Of a DNA stretch of 64,000 nucleotides, positions 33,540 to 45,500 are shown in pieces. The stretch's first letter is position 1. Each line of letters opens with the position of its first letter. The position numbers were made by a program, and so were the translations under genes. Source of the DNA: Acholoe squamosa (lineage: Eukaryota; Annelida; Polychaeta; Phyllodocida; Polynoidae); contig OX439047.1 in NCBI GenBank assembly GCA_949317995.1, forward strand, positions 50,045,505-50,109,504, given 5' to 3'. The notes under the pieces were generated by a model that was not told where the DNA came from, made no database searches, and saw only the letters and a list, made by a program, of their open reading frames with translations.

Positions 33540-33777
33540 GAGTAAAGTATTGATGTAATGACTGATTTTTTTCAGAAATAGATATCATGATCTTAAATGA
33601 GATTTTCTGATGGAGTACAGCAAAGCTGTAATGACGGATATTTTTTTCAGAAATAGATCTTAAATGAGAGGGCAGAGTCTTCATGTGATAGGGGTCTCTG
33701 TGTTACATAACTCTATCATGACATATCATTTCCAGTGCTCTATCATGACATATCATTTCCAAGTATTATTATACATA
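33540..33777. other. Short spacer
   Basis: No gene. A TATCATGACATATCATTTCC unit occurs twice in part near 33715-33760. Confidence 0.6.
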
Positions 33778-33801
33778 TGTAGTGGTCAGCAGAAAATGTC
33801 A

Positions 33802-33873
33802 TGGAGAAACCGGGACTCGAACCCGGGACCCTCCAACTTCGAAGCGGAAGCTCTACCCCTGAGCTACTTCCCC
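33802..33873 (-). tRNA. tRNA-Ala-like segment 1 (probably not a working gene)
   Basis: 72 bases that fold with cloverleaf spacing: acceptor GGGGAAG with TTTCTCC, D-arm GCTC/GAGC, T-arm CCGGG-TTCGAGT-CCCGG, loop TTCGAAG. The body resembles tRNA-Ala, but the anticodon would be CGA and the anticodon stem has a mismatch. Better read as a tRNA-derived promoter unit inside a repeat. Confidence 0.55.
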
Positions 33874-34268
33874 TGGCCTGACATTCTCTACCTTCCAACT
33901 ACCCTGGATCGATATAGTATACATAGGGGGAGTGACACAATCAAGTTAACAGTCCCACTGAAGGCTCTGCACACCCGACGGGGGAACGAACCCCTACACT
34001 CCTCCCAACCATCTTCAACTGTATCCCGCCAGAACCGGTCCTCCAGTCCAGTCTGAACTGTACCAGTACTGAGTCACACACAGCAAACACAGCTCCTGTT
34101 CCCAGGACCTACTGTGGGTGCCACCTGTTTCCAAGTCTCCCAGCCACTAGCAAGTTGAAGCGCTTGTCTATACCATACCGGTATAGGTACCAAGCTCTCT
34201 AAAGATCCCCCTTGTGAGGCAGGACCACTCAGTTTCTCCACCACTGTAGTGGTCAGCAGAAAATGTCA

Positions 34269-34340
34269 TGGAGAAACCGGGACTCGAACCCAGGACCCTC
34301 CAACTTCGAAGCGGAAGCTCTACCCCTGAGCTACTTTCCC
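34269..34340 (-). tRNA. tRNA-Ala-like segment 2
   Basis: Diverged second copy of the same 72-base fold in the first 890-base unit (GGGAAAG acceptor, CTGGG in the T-arm). Confidence 0.5.
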
Positions 34341-34691
34341 TGGCCTGACATTCTCTACCTTCCAACTACCCTGGATCGGTATGGTATACATTGGGGGAGT
34401 GACACAATCAAGTTAACTGTCCCTCTGAAGGCTCTGCGCACCCGACGGGGGAATGAACCCCTACACATATGTAGGGGTATGGTATTTACACTTTACGTTC
34501 ATGTACCCGTGGGACTCAGACCTAGGTCTTCGGGTGTAGTGGGGGAGTCTGGATGGCAGGTGGCAGCACCTGCCTCTGGGTTCGTATCCATTACACCAGG
34601 GGGCCTACCACTCGTCCGCCACACGTCACGTGGCCGGTCTGAGTTTCGCGGGCTATTATTATACATATGTAGTGGTCAGCAGAAAATGTCA

Positions 34692-34763
34692 TGGAGAAAC
34701 CGGGACTCGAACCCGGGACCCTCCAACTTCGAAGCGGAAGCTCTACCCCTGAGCTACTTCCCC
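34692..34763 (-). tRNA. tRNA-Ala-like segment 3
   Basis: Copy of segment 1, exactly 890 bases away, in the second tandem unit. Confidence 0.55.
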
Positions 34764-35158
34764 TGGCCTGACATTCTCTACCTTCCAACTACCCTGGATC
34801 GATATGGTATACATAGGGGGAGTGACACAATCAAGTTAACAGTCCCACTGAAGGCTCTGCACACCCGACGGGGGAACGAACCCCTACACTCCTCCCAACC
34901 ATCTTCAACTGTATCCCGCCAGAACCGGTCCTCCAGTCCAGTCTGAACTGTACCAGTACTGAGTCACACACAGCAAACACAGCTCCTGTTCCCAGGACCT
35001 ACTGTGGGTGCCACCTGTTTCCAAGTCTCCCAGCCACTAGCAAGTTGAAGCGCTTGTCTATACCATACCGGTATAGGTACCAAGCTCTCTAAAGATCCCC
35101 CTTGTGAGGCAGGACCACTCAGTTTCTCCACCACTGTAGTGGTCAGCAGAAAATGTCA

Positions 35159-35230
35159 TGGAGAAACCGGGACTCGAACCCAGGACCCTCCAACTTCGAA
35201 GCGGAAGCTCTACCCCTGAGCTACTTTCCC
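35159..35230 (-). tRNA. tRNA-Ala-like segment 4
   Basis: Copy of segment 2, exactly 890 bases away. Confidence 0.5.
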
Positions 35231-35777
35231 TGGCCTGACATTCTCTACCTTCCAACTACCCTGGATCGGTATGGTATACATTGGGGGAGTGACACAATCA
35301 AGTTAACTGTCCCTCTGAAGGCTCTGCGCACCCGACGGGGGAATGAACCCCTACACATATGTAGGGGTATGGTATTTACACTTTACGTTCATGTACCCGT
35401 GGGACTCAGACCTAGGTCTTCGGGTGTAGTGGGGGAGTCCGGATGGCAGGTGGCAGCACCTGCCTCTGGGTTCGTATCCATTACACCAGGGGGCCTACCA
35501 CTCGTCCGCCACACGTCACGTGGCCGGTCTGAGTTTCGCGGGCTTTTCCCCTATATAAGGCTGGTTCTACCCCCATGTTCTCCAGTAGTGGTTTTACACA
35601 CTGCTCAACCAGGTCGTTACCCGAAAGGGTAACCGAATGCCCTAGTAGCATGTAGTCCTCTGAGGCTGTGATCGTATGTAACATAAGCTATGAAATAAAA
35701 GCTTGGTTGCCTACCCAGAAACTTTTTCTCTCTTCGTTATGATTACTTAATCTAACTTAACGAGACGAACCACTACT

Positions 35778-37430
35778 ATTAAAAATATTGTCAAAAACCA
35801 ATAACAACATAAAATGGACCATTCAGCCTGATGAAATCTTTATGAATATTTCATTCTATTATGATGGAAATCTGAAATACGAATTTCTCAATAATGGCTC
35901 TCATGGAGTCTCCCCTTCAGAAGTCCACCAGAGTCCTCCCTTGGTCACATGACCAATCATACCAAGGGAAGTAGACTTGCATATTGTCCTAAACTGGAAA
36001 TAATCCATCAATTAATTAGATCAGATTATTCCCTATTTTTATAGCATAGACTTTAGCAAGTCTAGGTCATTAAGGGCGAGCCAATCCAGGTGAGTTCTAT
36101 CAAAACAAGCTGAGACTTCAGAAATAGTCAATTCTTTAGCATGGGTCAGTCTGTGCTGTCTAGGTTTTAAGAATAGTATCATGATTTGAGTGTTGCACTT
36201 GACTGGGTGTGGAAAGTACTGATCTAGCTGCAATGGGTCTCTAAGGTTGAGGGTACCTAGAGAAGGTCGCTGGGTTACCTGAAGGTGCAATCTGATCATG
36301 AAAAATGGGCTCAACACACATCTGACTGATGAAGAGTGAATTAAAGGCTATTAATCTTTTTAATATCAATACTTAGTCACCATAAGTCAGTAGTTTATAT
36401 TTGCAAGCATATGAATTCTATAAGGGAGCAATGGAACATATCTATGTATATTGAAAAGTACCAGGACACTGCATAATCATGCAAATAATATGCACGGATA
36501 TGGAGTGTTCGGTATGAATCTGGGGTGTTTTATCCCCCTAAAGAACATGACCCCCAAAATCTTTTTGAGTAGGAGCCTTTTCGGCCAGAGCCGGTCCACC
36601 TGTGCCCTTACCACGGTCACTTGATTGGTCAGTTATGGTATGATACATATCATTCTTGCGTAAGCAGATACTGCTTAAGTGAAAATGGTATGTACAACTT
36701 GTTGTACAATTTAAACAGCTAAATCTGTTAACACCCACATTCACAATGTAGAAAAGAGTTTCTACATTTATAATGTAGATTTAAACAGCTCACCATAAAA
36801 GTATGTTGTATATCATAAGGTGCATATAGGTACATATAGGTGCATATAGGTACATATAGGTGCAAAATATGGTACCTACACATGTTGTACAACAGAAGCA
36901 GCTATGACTGCTGGACAAGTATATTAATCCATATGTTGTACAACTTAGCACACTTGTAATGTATATAAACGATCTACATATATAATGTGAGCTTCAGCTG
37001 GTGCCGGAAAACAGCGGCCACAATTACTATGTAGAGAGTGGTTTCTACATTCATAGTGTAAAGTAAAACAACTTACAGACTTTACATGATGTACTAAAGT
37101 GACAGTAAAGGCCTGGGTCTATGGGAACTACCTCTATTATCAGCCTAAAGAGGGATTGCCGGTTGTCGCGCATACGCTAGTTCTACCAGAGTTCCGGTCC
37201 CCAGCGCAGATGTAAACAAGCAGTAAAAAGTAGTCCTAAACATTTCCTCTATCTAAATAATATGGACAGGTCAATGTGTGACATTTATTAAAATCTATTC
37301 CTAAGTGTTTAAGAGGTGGATGTTTGTTGGAAATTCATTAAATTCCCATTCATAAAATGATACATGTCATGATACGACCTGTGTCAAGGAAGCCCTGTAT
37401 CACTGTATCACTATCAGTCTATGAAGGCAA
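35778..37430. other. Noncoding stretch with short dyads and a 20-base tandem repeat
   Basis: No gene recognised. About 36690-37070 holds repeated palindromes of two kinds: GTTGTACAAC and CTACATT-N-AATGTAG (for example 36761-36779). About 36820-36863 is a tandem of AGGTGCATATAGGTACATAT. The remainder shows nothing notable. Confidence 0.7.
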
Positions 37431-37433
37431 TAA

Positions 37434-37742
37434 GGGAGTGATCATTCTTTAACCAGGGGAGCTGGTGGGTTTGAGGGGGGGGGTCAGAATTTGTTTGACC
37501 CCTTGACTGGGGGGTCAGAATTTTTTCAATCCCTCAGATGGGGGGGTCAAAATAATTTCACCTGTTTTCAGTGGAAAACCCCATGCATTACTATAGGTCA
37601 AAAGGGCACGTACGCATGTGATTTTCGGCCCTCATAGGGGTAAAAAAATTTTCTACCCTCGAGAGGGGGTCAACATTTCTTTCATGTGTCCTCGCACAAA
37701 CCCACCAGCCCCCCCCCTTGTTGTTAAAAAATGATCACTCCC
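37434..37742. mobile_element. MITE with 20-base inverted ends and TAA duplication
   Basis: Left end GGGAGTGATCATTCTTTAAC (37434-37453) and right end GTTAAAAAATGATCACTCCC (37723-37742) are inverted with one mismatch. Both sides are flanked by TAA. The 3-base TAA duplication and GGG start are typical of PIF/Harbinger-type MITEs (inference). The interior has tandem G-rich blocks followed by GTCAGAATTT-like words. A related partial copy is at about 7657-7911. Confidence 0.82.
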
Positions 37743-37745
37743 TAA

Positions 37746-38394
37746 CACAGAATTAAAGGCGAGAGTAGGCCTATCACTCGATCAGTGGCAGCATATTGTT
37801 AAACAATAGATTTATACTTTAAAGCATTAAATTGATAGTAGAACCAAAATACATGCAGCATTGGGAACACAAGCCCCACGGTTTTAGCCGTTCAACGCGG
37901 CGGCCCTTCCCCACGTCCATAACGTGAGCATTAGGAATGAGTCATTTATTGCCAAACCATAAACCATAAAGTTTTCCACATCCCAAACGTGAGCTTTAGT
38001 CAACCCATAAAAATCCCATGTTTCTAACATGACCACCACGTTTTATTCATGCTTGGGACGTGGAGGTTGCTTTTCCAAGTAAGACAAATATTATACTTGG
38101 ACCATGAAAATTAATTTTCATTTGGTTGAATGGTAACTGATAGGACATTGTTCTATGCACCCGGGTCTATGCACCTCTGGGGGCATTCTAGTCCATTTTG
38201 AGTCAATTTCAATAGAAAATTAACATGATATAATGGATGGTTTAACTTTAAAACGTGCACCAAACGTGACCCCCACGTTCCAAACGTGGAGGCATAAAAA
38301 ATTCACGTTTGAACATGGATTCCATGTCCCACAATAAAATCAGATATGAAAAATGGACGAACAGTAAAATTGCTCAAAGTACCCGGCCCAGGTA
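37746..38394. other. Noncoding stretch with repeated ACGTG/CACGT words
   Basis: No gene. CACGTTTG-, CCACGT- and ACGTGGAGG-like words recur in both orientations between 37870 and 38340, suggesting a degenerate repeat. Confidence 0.5.
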
Positions 38395-38730
38395 GAAAAA
38401 TACTATAGTGAATCTATAGTATTTACTATAGTATCCTATGGTAAATTTACTATAGTACTTTCACCTACTAGAGTAAATACTATAGTATATTCTAGTATGT
38501 TTACTATGATAAACCACAGTATCTCCTCTAGTATAGTATGATAATTTGAACTATGATAAACTCTAATATTTACTATCGTATACTATAATAAATCAGAGGA
38601 ACTTAATCTAGTTTACTACAGTATTACTAGTTTACTACAGCAGGTTCAGGACTAACCTGTTTCTTAGTACGCCCTAAGATTCAATGATAGTCCCTGGATC
38701 ATGGGGTGTACTAAGAACTTAGTACACTGT
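38395..38730. repeat. Degenerate TACTATAGTA repeat and CTTAGTAC tail
   Basis: 38395-38640 is a dense array of TACTATAGTA-like self-complementary words; 38660-38725 has CTTAGTAC/CCTAAGAT words. The same pair of sequence types flanks the Ngaro tandem (57130-57402 and 63646-63735), so this is a dispersed repeat. The giant gypsy element is inserted at its right edge. Confidence 0.7.
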
Positions 38731-39407
38731 TGTCAGTAGACCGTTATAGGTATTGTACTTATCATATTTATTTTTCACCTTTGACTCTACCATGTAACCC
38801 AGTGTCCGAGTCTACCCACAAGCCAAGCCATACCCATAGACCAAAGGCTGGCGGTGTCAACTGCACTCAGTGACCCCGCCTCCTCCTACTGGAGGATATG
38901 CCGTCAATCACAAGCAGCTCGCTGCATGCTGGAAATTCCTAGCAGACAATGTTTAGACCAACTCCTCCTGCAGGAGGACATGCCCATTGATCATGAGCAG
39001 CTCACAGCATACCGGGAATTCCCAGCAGCTATATTTAGAACCATACTGAACTCTGTGAACCCCAGTGCTATGTTTGGGATCCCCCCTACATACCTGCACT
39101 GGAGTTCCCCAGTTACTATATTTAGCTCACCTGATACTATTTTTAGGATGAGCTGGGTGAGCGGCTCCTACTACAAATACCTGTGGAGGGAGCAGCTCAC
39201 TCATCTTTCCACCTTCATACTTCATACCTCACACATTCACGTGAGACCAAGGCCCTTGGCTCAAGGGCTAGGCTTGGACACTGTTGGGCACCTTTATACT
39301 GTATCACCATCTATACCTCGTGGACTTCTATGAATAAAGTGGATATCAAACTGGATTCCTGATTCGTCTGTATTCATCCTTATTCCTCATTTACGGACTC
39401 GTTGACA
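38731..39407 (+). repeat. 5' LTR of the env-bearing element
   Basis: 677 bases, TG...CA ends. A TTTATACT TATA-like word near 39293 and an AATAAA signal at 39333-39338. Its 159-codon open stretch is also present in the 3' LTR, but the copies are too alike for this to be evidence of coding. Confidence 0.93.
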
Positions 39408-39459
39408 ATGGTGGAAAACCCTCACGTATCATCCCACAAGTTACCACCTCTCATGAGCC

Positions 39460-42325
39460 ATGGACAACAGTGAGACCCTACCGAAGGAGCCAGCTCCACA
39501 ACGTATCCCTACATCTCCAGACAGAGATCAGCAAGAAGCCACCAGTACTCAGTACACCGCCCCGATAGACTCCTCGCCAGACGCGCTCCAGCTGGACCCA
39601 GTGCTACCGGCCCATAGACGCACACATAAACAAACACCTGTGAGTTCAAACACCTTACATTTTTCGTCCACCATAGTGGACACCAACACAGGTGCACCCA
39701 CCAGCACACCAGCAGGAGCCCCACCACCAGGTTTAAACCTCACTTTACCTGGTTATTCACCCTCAGAATCACCACCCTTAAGATTAGGTGGTCTTCAAAG
39801 TACCACATACAGCACACCTGTATATCAATCACCTGATCACCTCCACCTAGATAGCCATCTAGAGGAAAGATCCAAGAGCCTGCAGGACGCCCTGGAAGCT
39901 GCTGGACAGTCATCTTCATCCAGCAGCGACTCAGTGTACACCGGACCTAAGCTGGGACAACCTCACTGTACCAGATATCCAGGCCCACCCATCAGTAGCA
40001 GACAATTACTGGAGGAGCAGGCTAGACTCAGCAATCCACAGGTGGAGAGAAAACAGACTCAACACAGGACGTGCACAACAGATACCAACCGGCGCTACAC
40101 CAAGCTACCAATGTGGTGAGAGCCCCTCTGTTTTTCTAGACAGGATAAACCGCATTCTAGAAGAGCAGTGGCAAGACGGCTCCAATCTCACCAATTTGCC
40201 AAGGCCACACCAAAACCTACAGCCTGATAGCAACCCACCTGGAGGCAACCCCAGGCCTTATTACTCCCACTCTACCTCTGAGGAAGACAAGGCGACACCT
40301 CCAGTACCAAATTCATCTCTGAGCACGCCACCAAGAGCCAGATCTTTTGAAAGGCCATACCCCACCAACAGGCCCAGAAGAAGGGTACAATCATCCTCCC
40401 CTCACAGGCCTAATACACCTGTATTTTACAGACTTCAAAGAAGCCTGGACTCTGCAGCCAGAAGAGGCAACCGCGTGGCTACTACTCCTATCCTACACAG
40501 AAGAAGTCACATCCCCACCCACTTACAAACAGAAGTCACTTCAGAGGAGGACACAGAAGTGACCTTCCCCCACCTGCATAGAGCACCTGCTTATCAAAAC
40601 ATGGCCACTGCAGCCCCACCCCCAGAGTACAACCAGGATGACATGACGAGGAATATAGTCAGAGAATGCACTCAAGCAGTCAATGACTCCCTCTCCAACC
40701 TACTAACAGGACAAATGAACTTATTGTCTGCTGAGATAAAAAGGATTGGAGACGACTCCTCCCGCCAACTGTCTAGAATAAATGACAGATTGAATGACAT
40801 GGACACCTGGAAATCACACCTGGAAAATGATATTGGCCACATACAAAGAAGAGCAGCCTAGGACAATGCTGATGTCCTGAGAAGGTCTGAAATAGCGTCA
40901 GCCAATCTGTCTGACAGAATCAACAAAAATATTGATGGAATGAGAACTGAGATATTCAGAGCCATTGATAGGACAAGAACACCTACCAACCAAGGCCAAA
41001 TCAGCCATTTCTCACCCACCAATACTAGGCTACCCCCCTCAGGCCAACCTTCACAGGTTATAAACACCTCTACCAGAACGCCAACTTCATTACCGGTAGG
41101 GTACAGACTCAGCCCACCAAGCCTTTTCCAAAGTACAGCCCGAACCATATCAGCAGGTGCCACGCCCACCCAACAAGGCGCGACACATGCAGGTTTTGGT
41201 AGTTCGACCACAACCCACCAGGTGGCGCCCCCGACCACTCGCCCATCACCGGTAGCCGCCACATCATTTTCAGGCAGTGTTTACAACCATGTATAGACAC
41301 CCCACCAGGCACACACGCCCTACAACAACCCTATACCAATGTATGGTTTGTTTACAAACACACCACCTGCCCAAGCAGCTGCCAACCACCCTGCGGCCCA
41401 ATCCACACCCATGATACCAAATCTGGGACAGTCCAATTTCTCCGCTCCCACTGGATACAGGAGTTTTGAACCTGAGCGACTCACATCTGCTCAATTAAGC
41501 TGTTTCAACAAACCAGAACCCTTTGACAAGCCCTCACCCTACAGGTCTGCAGCCAGATTTCTGGCAGAGTTCAAATTCTATATAAGAAATGCATACCCCC
41601 GTAGCCCAACAATGCATGCATCCTGTATGTATACCTTTTTAAAGGGCAGAGCAGCACAATGGTTTTTCACAAACATTTTTGACAAACCAATCATGTACGA
41701 CACTGAGGCAGTCTATACCGCCTTTCTCAGCAGGTTCAACCAGCCTGACCCCGCCACAATAATCAAAGGGTATAGAAACAGAAAACAACAACCCAAAGAG
41801 AGTGTAGAGGAATATATAGCAGATATGACCTTATTGCTATCCAACAGCAACCTGGATGAGCCTGTACAAGTGGACTATCTTATAAATGGCCTCAAGGATG
41901 AAATAAAAAATGTTGTACTCTCAGACAGCCCCAAAAGCATCAGGGAAGCCGAGACTGCAGCATTAAAACAAGAATTGGTCATGGAAGCAGCCAAAGCAGC
42001 CCATGCCTCAAACCAGTCTTCAGACTTGTGCGCCATGAACTATAATAACTACAATGGGCAAAAGAACAACAACTACAATGGCAACAACAACAACAACAAT
42101 AACAGATCCAGGAAGGACCAGTACAATAACAACAGTTATAACAACAAGCCCCCTGGAAACGGCAGCAATAAGCAATATGACGATAAATCAAAGTCAGGAT
42201 ACAACCAAAATCAGCAAGGTTATAACAACTCCAGATCCGGCTCAAACAACGTATCAGTCACCAGGCAGGAGCAAATCTCAGGAAGGCAACAAAAGCAGGT
42301 CCAAGTCCAGCGACACAAGAAATAA
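39460..42325 (+). pseudogene. Gag region of the env-bearing element
   Basis: Open stretches 39460-40119, 40196-40861, 40940-41296 and 41339-42325. The first three are Pro/Ser/Thr-rich with no named domain. The last has a retrotransposon gag core (FLKGRAAQWFFTNIF, YRNRKQQPKESVEEYIADM) and an Asn/Gly-rich tail. No CCHC knuckle was seen. Position between the 5' LTR and pol supports gag. Confidence 0.75.
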
Positions 42326-42599
42326 CTTTGTTTTCATTCCTGTTGCCTCCACCCCCACCAACACCCGCCAGGTGTCCTTCCAGAAACTACTAGTCCCAGC
42401 AGATTTTCCAATCCCTGATGATTGGACCCAGCAACAAAAGAAATCCAGGGACCCAACACCAGGCAGAAATGACAACAAAAAGTTAGGAGACAACCATCCT
42501 GACAAACCTCCCGATTCTGGACAGGGAGAACACTACAATGAAAATATTGATTAGGACCAAGGGGAAGGCCACTAAGCATCTTACGGCCCCGCCCCCTTT

Positions 42600-45500
42600 T
42601 TGAACAACAAAATTGGAACGTCCCCCACATGCCATATTTCACACATGAATGATGAAGCAGAATTAAATTCAGCAGAACAACAGGATCACGACCCCCACCC
42701 TGTGAATTGTGATGAAGACTCCTCATCAGACAGTGAGGACCTCTATGAAAACCAGAACAAGAGAATTTCCACCCTCCAACTAAAAGTCGAGACCAGTAAG
42801 TATGGGCAGCAAGGTAAGACCTCTTACATTAATACTGAATTGACTAAAGGCGCAGTTAATGTTGATATCAATGGCAGTTCTTACAGAGCCCTTGTAGACT
42901 CTGGAGCCTCCCTTTCCTTTATCAGCCAGAAAATGGCAGATAAAATCATATCAACCCCCAATTTCAGACATGGTAGGAGATCTTGCATGGTTATCCTACT
43001 AGCTGATAAATCCTCAGTTCAGGTCAACAATTCCATCACCATAACCTTCCTAATCAATAACACAGAGTTTAAAACAAGATTACATGTTGTTCCAAAGCTA
43101 AATCACCCCATAATTCTTGGCGTAAACTTTATGACCAAATATAGGGCCAAAATTTCCTTTGGGAGCAAATCTCCTTCACCACACTTCATAAGAGCAAGCA
43201 AAGGTCTGACAATGCCACCAAATTCTGAATCCACATTCAATGCAATCGTCATAGGACCTGATTCCTTAATAGGCAAAACAGGCATCACAGAAAATGTTGA
43301 CACGACATTACCGGTACTAATCAAACACGCCCTTGTTGAACCAAGGTCAACAAGAAAAATCATACCGGTAACAGTGGCCAACCCAAATGATTTTCCCATC
43401 AATATCAAAAAGCACATGAACCTTGGCATTTTTGCACTCAACAACCTAAACAAAGCTATTCCCATTGGAAAACTGAACAGCCAACACTCCCTCAACAGCA
43501 TAATCTCTGACAAAGACATGCTCCCCATCAATTGTGGAGATGATCCTCTGGATCAGCTACCCAAAGGGGACGACCCTCTAAAATACACAATATGTGACAA
43601 GCTCACTGAGGCCCAAAAACAACAAATCAAAAACATTGTTGAATCAAATAGGGAGGCCTTTGTATTAAATGAGAGTGCTATAGGATTAAATGTTGAAAAT
43701 GAAGTCAAATTAGAATTAATCCCTGATTTCAAACCCTGCAACAGACCATCCTATAGAATGTCACCCAAGAAAGAGATTTTCCAAAGAGAGCTGTTAGATA
43801 AACACTTACAGCAAGGTGTCATTGAAGAATGCACCAAGCCCTGTGAGTGGAACTCCCCAGCCTTCTTAGTACCCAAACCCCAGGGAGACAGGTCTGTAGC
43901 GTCAGGATGGAGAATAGTCGTGGATTATAGATGGGTTAACCAAAACCTAAAATCTTTTTCCTACTCCTTCCCCAGAGCAGACGACCTCATGCAACAAGTT
44001 GGCAGAACAGGTGCTAAATATTTTTCCAAATTGGATGTATACAGCGCCTACCACCAGATTCCTCTAGCTAAAGAGTCAAGGCCTTTAACAACCTTCTCCG
44101 CCAATGGCACAAGGTATATGGCCAAAGTATTACCCATGGGTTTAAAAACCTCTGGTTTGTCGTTCATGAATGTAATGGAACAATTGCTCATGAAGTGCAA
44201 ATACAGAAATGCAGTAGCCTATGTGGATGATGTGGCCATATACAGCCCCACATGGGAAAGACACCTGCAAGACCTAGATGAAGTGCTAAAACTTTTCATC
44301 AAAGGAAACATCAAATTAAAGTCAGAAAAATGTGAATTTGGCACCACCAAAATGGAATTCTTAGGTTTTACCTTAGATCGACACGGCATCTCACCTTCCC
44401 CAGACAAAATCTCACCGGTTAAAACTTTCCCAGCACCTAAAAACATCCACGACCTTAGGTGTTTCAATGGAATGGCACAATTTTATAAGAGATTCATTAG
44501 AGGCTTCGCCCATATAATGAAGCCCTTATATGAAGCCACAAAGGGTACTTTCAAATGGACCACTCAATGCCAAACAGCCTTTGAGAAAATCAAAGCATCA
44601 ATTTGCACTGAGGCAATCCTAAAATTCCCAGACTATAACAAACCCTTCATCATCTTTACAGACTCCAGCAATTTCAGCTTAGGAGCAGTTATCACACAGG
44701 TAGATGAACATGGTTTTTATAGGCCCATTAAATTCTCTGGGAGAGGTCTAACACCTCAGGAAACCAGATATGGAATAACTGACAAAGAGTTACTTGGGAT
44801 AATCTTCGCTGTCAAAAAGTTCCACCACTATGTAGACGGCACTCACTTCAAGGTATATTCAGATCATACAGCCCTAGTCTCACTCTTCAACAAAAAGGAA
44901 AATATCACCAATGGCAGATTGGCAAGATGGGTAGATACTGTTATGTCTTATGATTTTGAAGTGAAATACCTACAAGGCAGAGCTAATCTAGTGGCAGATT
45001 GCCTGTCCAGAAGAAAATATCCCCCTGGCTCTGATGATCCAATACCAATTAGATCACAGGGAAAAATTATCCTCCCACCAAAGAGGGTACAATTTTCAGA
45101 TATATCCATGACAAAGGTTTTCAAATCAGACGACCCAATTCCCAACAATCCCATCTGTTTGGGACCTCCTAGATCAATATTAAAAGGAGGCAAAATTTGG
45201 GGAAGCACAAATAAACCACCAAAAGGCGTCATAGCAAGAAAAGGCACCCCAGAAAGGCAGCAGAGTGTGAACCCTGACCTGTGTGTACTCACTCGAGCAC
45301 AGTCCCAGTCCCAGGACGACACACCTCCAGCAGCCAGCCAATCAGCGCCCAGTAAAAAGACCCGCCCACTCAAGCCTAAGTGCAGCAGTCCTCGCCCCAG
45401 AGGCAGGCCAGCCAAATCTAGGTCACCTAGGGTCTCCATCAAAGCTGCAAACGCCAAGAGAGCTAAGCTCTCCCGCCGTGTGCTACCTCTAGCTGAAAGG

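Larger units (their letters stand above)
33764..35543. repeat. 890-base tandem duplication, each unit itself a diverged doublet
   Basis: Unit 1 is 33764-34653 and unit 2 is 34654-35543; the same landmarks (start TATTATTATACATATGTAG and the tRNA-like segments) recur at exactly 890 bases. Within each unit, two halves 467 bases apart share the tRNA-like segment and about 120 bases after it. So an older duplication was followed by a recent one. Confidence 0.9.
33778..35777 (+). repeat. LTR-like repeat (possible solo LTR) with internal tandem duplication
   Basis: It starts TGTAGTGGTC and ends ACCACTACT, giving short inverted ends. Near the right end are a TATA-like CTATATAAGG (about 35571) and an AATAAA signal (about 35693), the layout of an LTR promoter and polyadenylation site. 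No internal coding region, primer site or target duplication was seen, so solo LTR is an inference. Most of its length is a 890-base tandem duplication: 33764-34653 and 34654-35543. Confidence 0.5.

Noticed and set aside
34263-34946. Plus-strand 227-codon frame with RDSNPGP peptides
   Set aside because: It reads through the antisense of tRNA-like segments, a well-known source of spurious proteins.
33802-35230. Four working tRNA genes
   Set aside because: Anticodon does not suit the tRNA-Ala body, the anticodon stem is imperfect and the copies lie in a tandem repeat; kept only as tRNA-like segments.
36780-36870. CRISPR-like array
   Set aside because: It is a short direct tandem with no unique spacers, in a eukaryotic window.
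38854-39333. 159-codon frame in the LTR, also at 55331-55810
   Set aside because: Both copies lie in near-identical LTRs, so shared openness is not independent evidence and no domain is seen.
42054-42554. 166-codon frame overlapping the end of gag
   Set aside because: Its first part is a Thr-rich shadow of the Asn-rich gag tail; a role in the gag-pol link cannot be shown.
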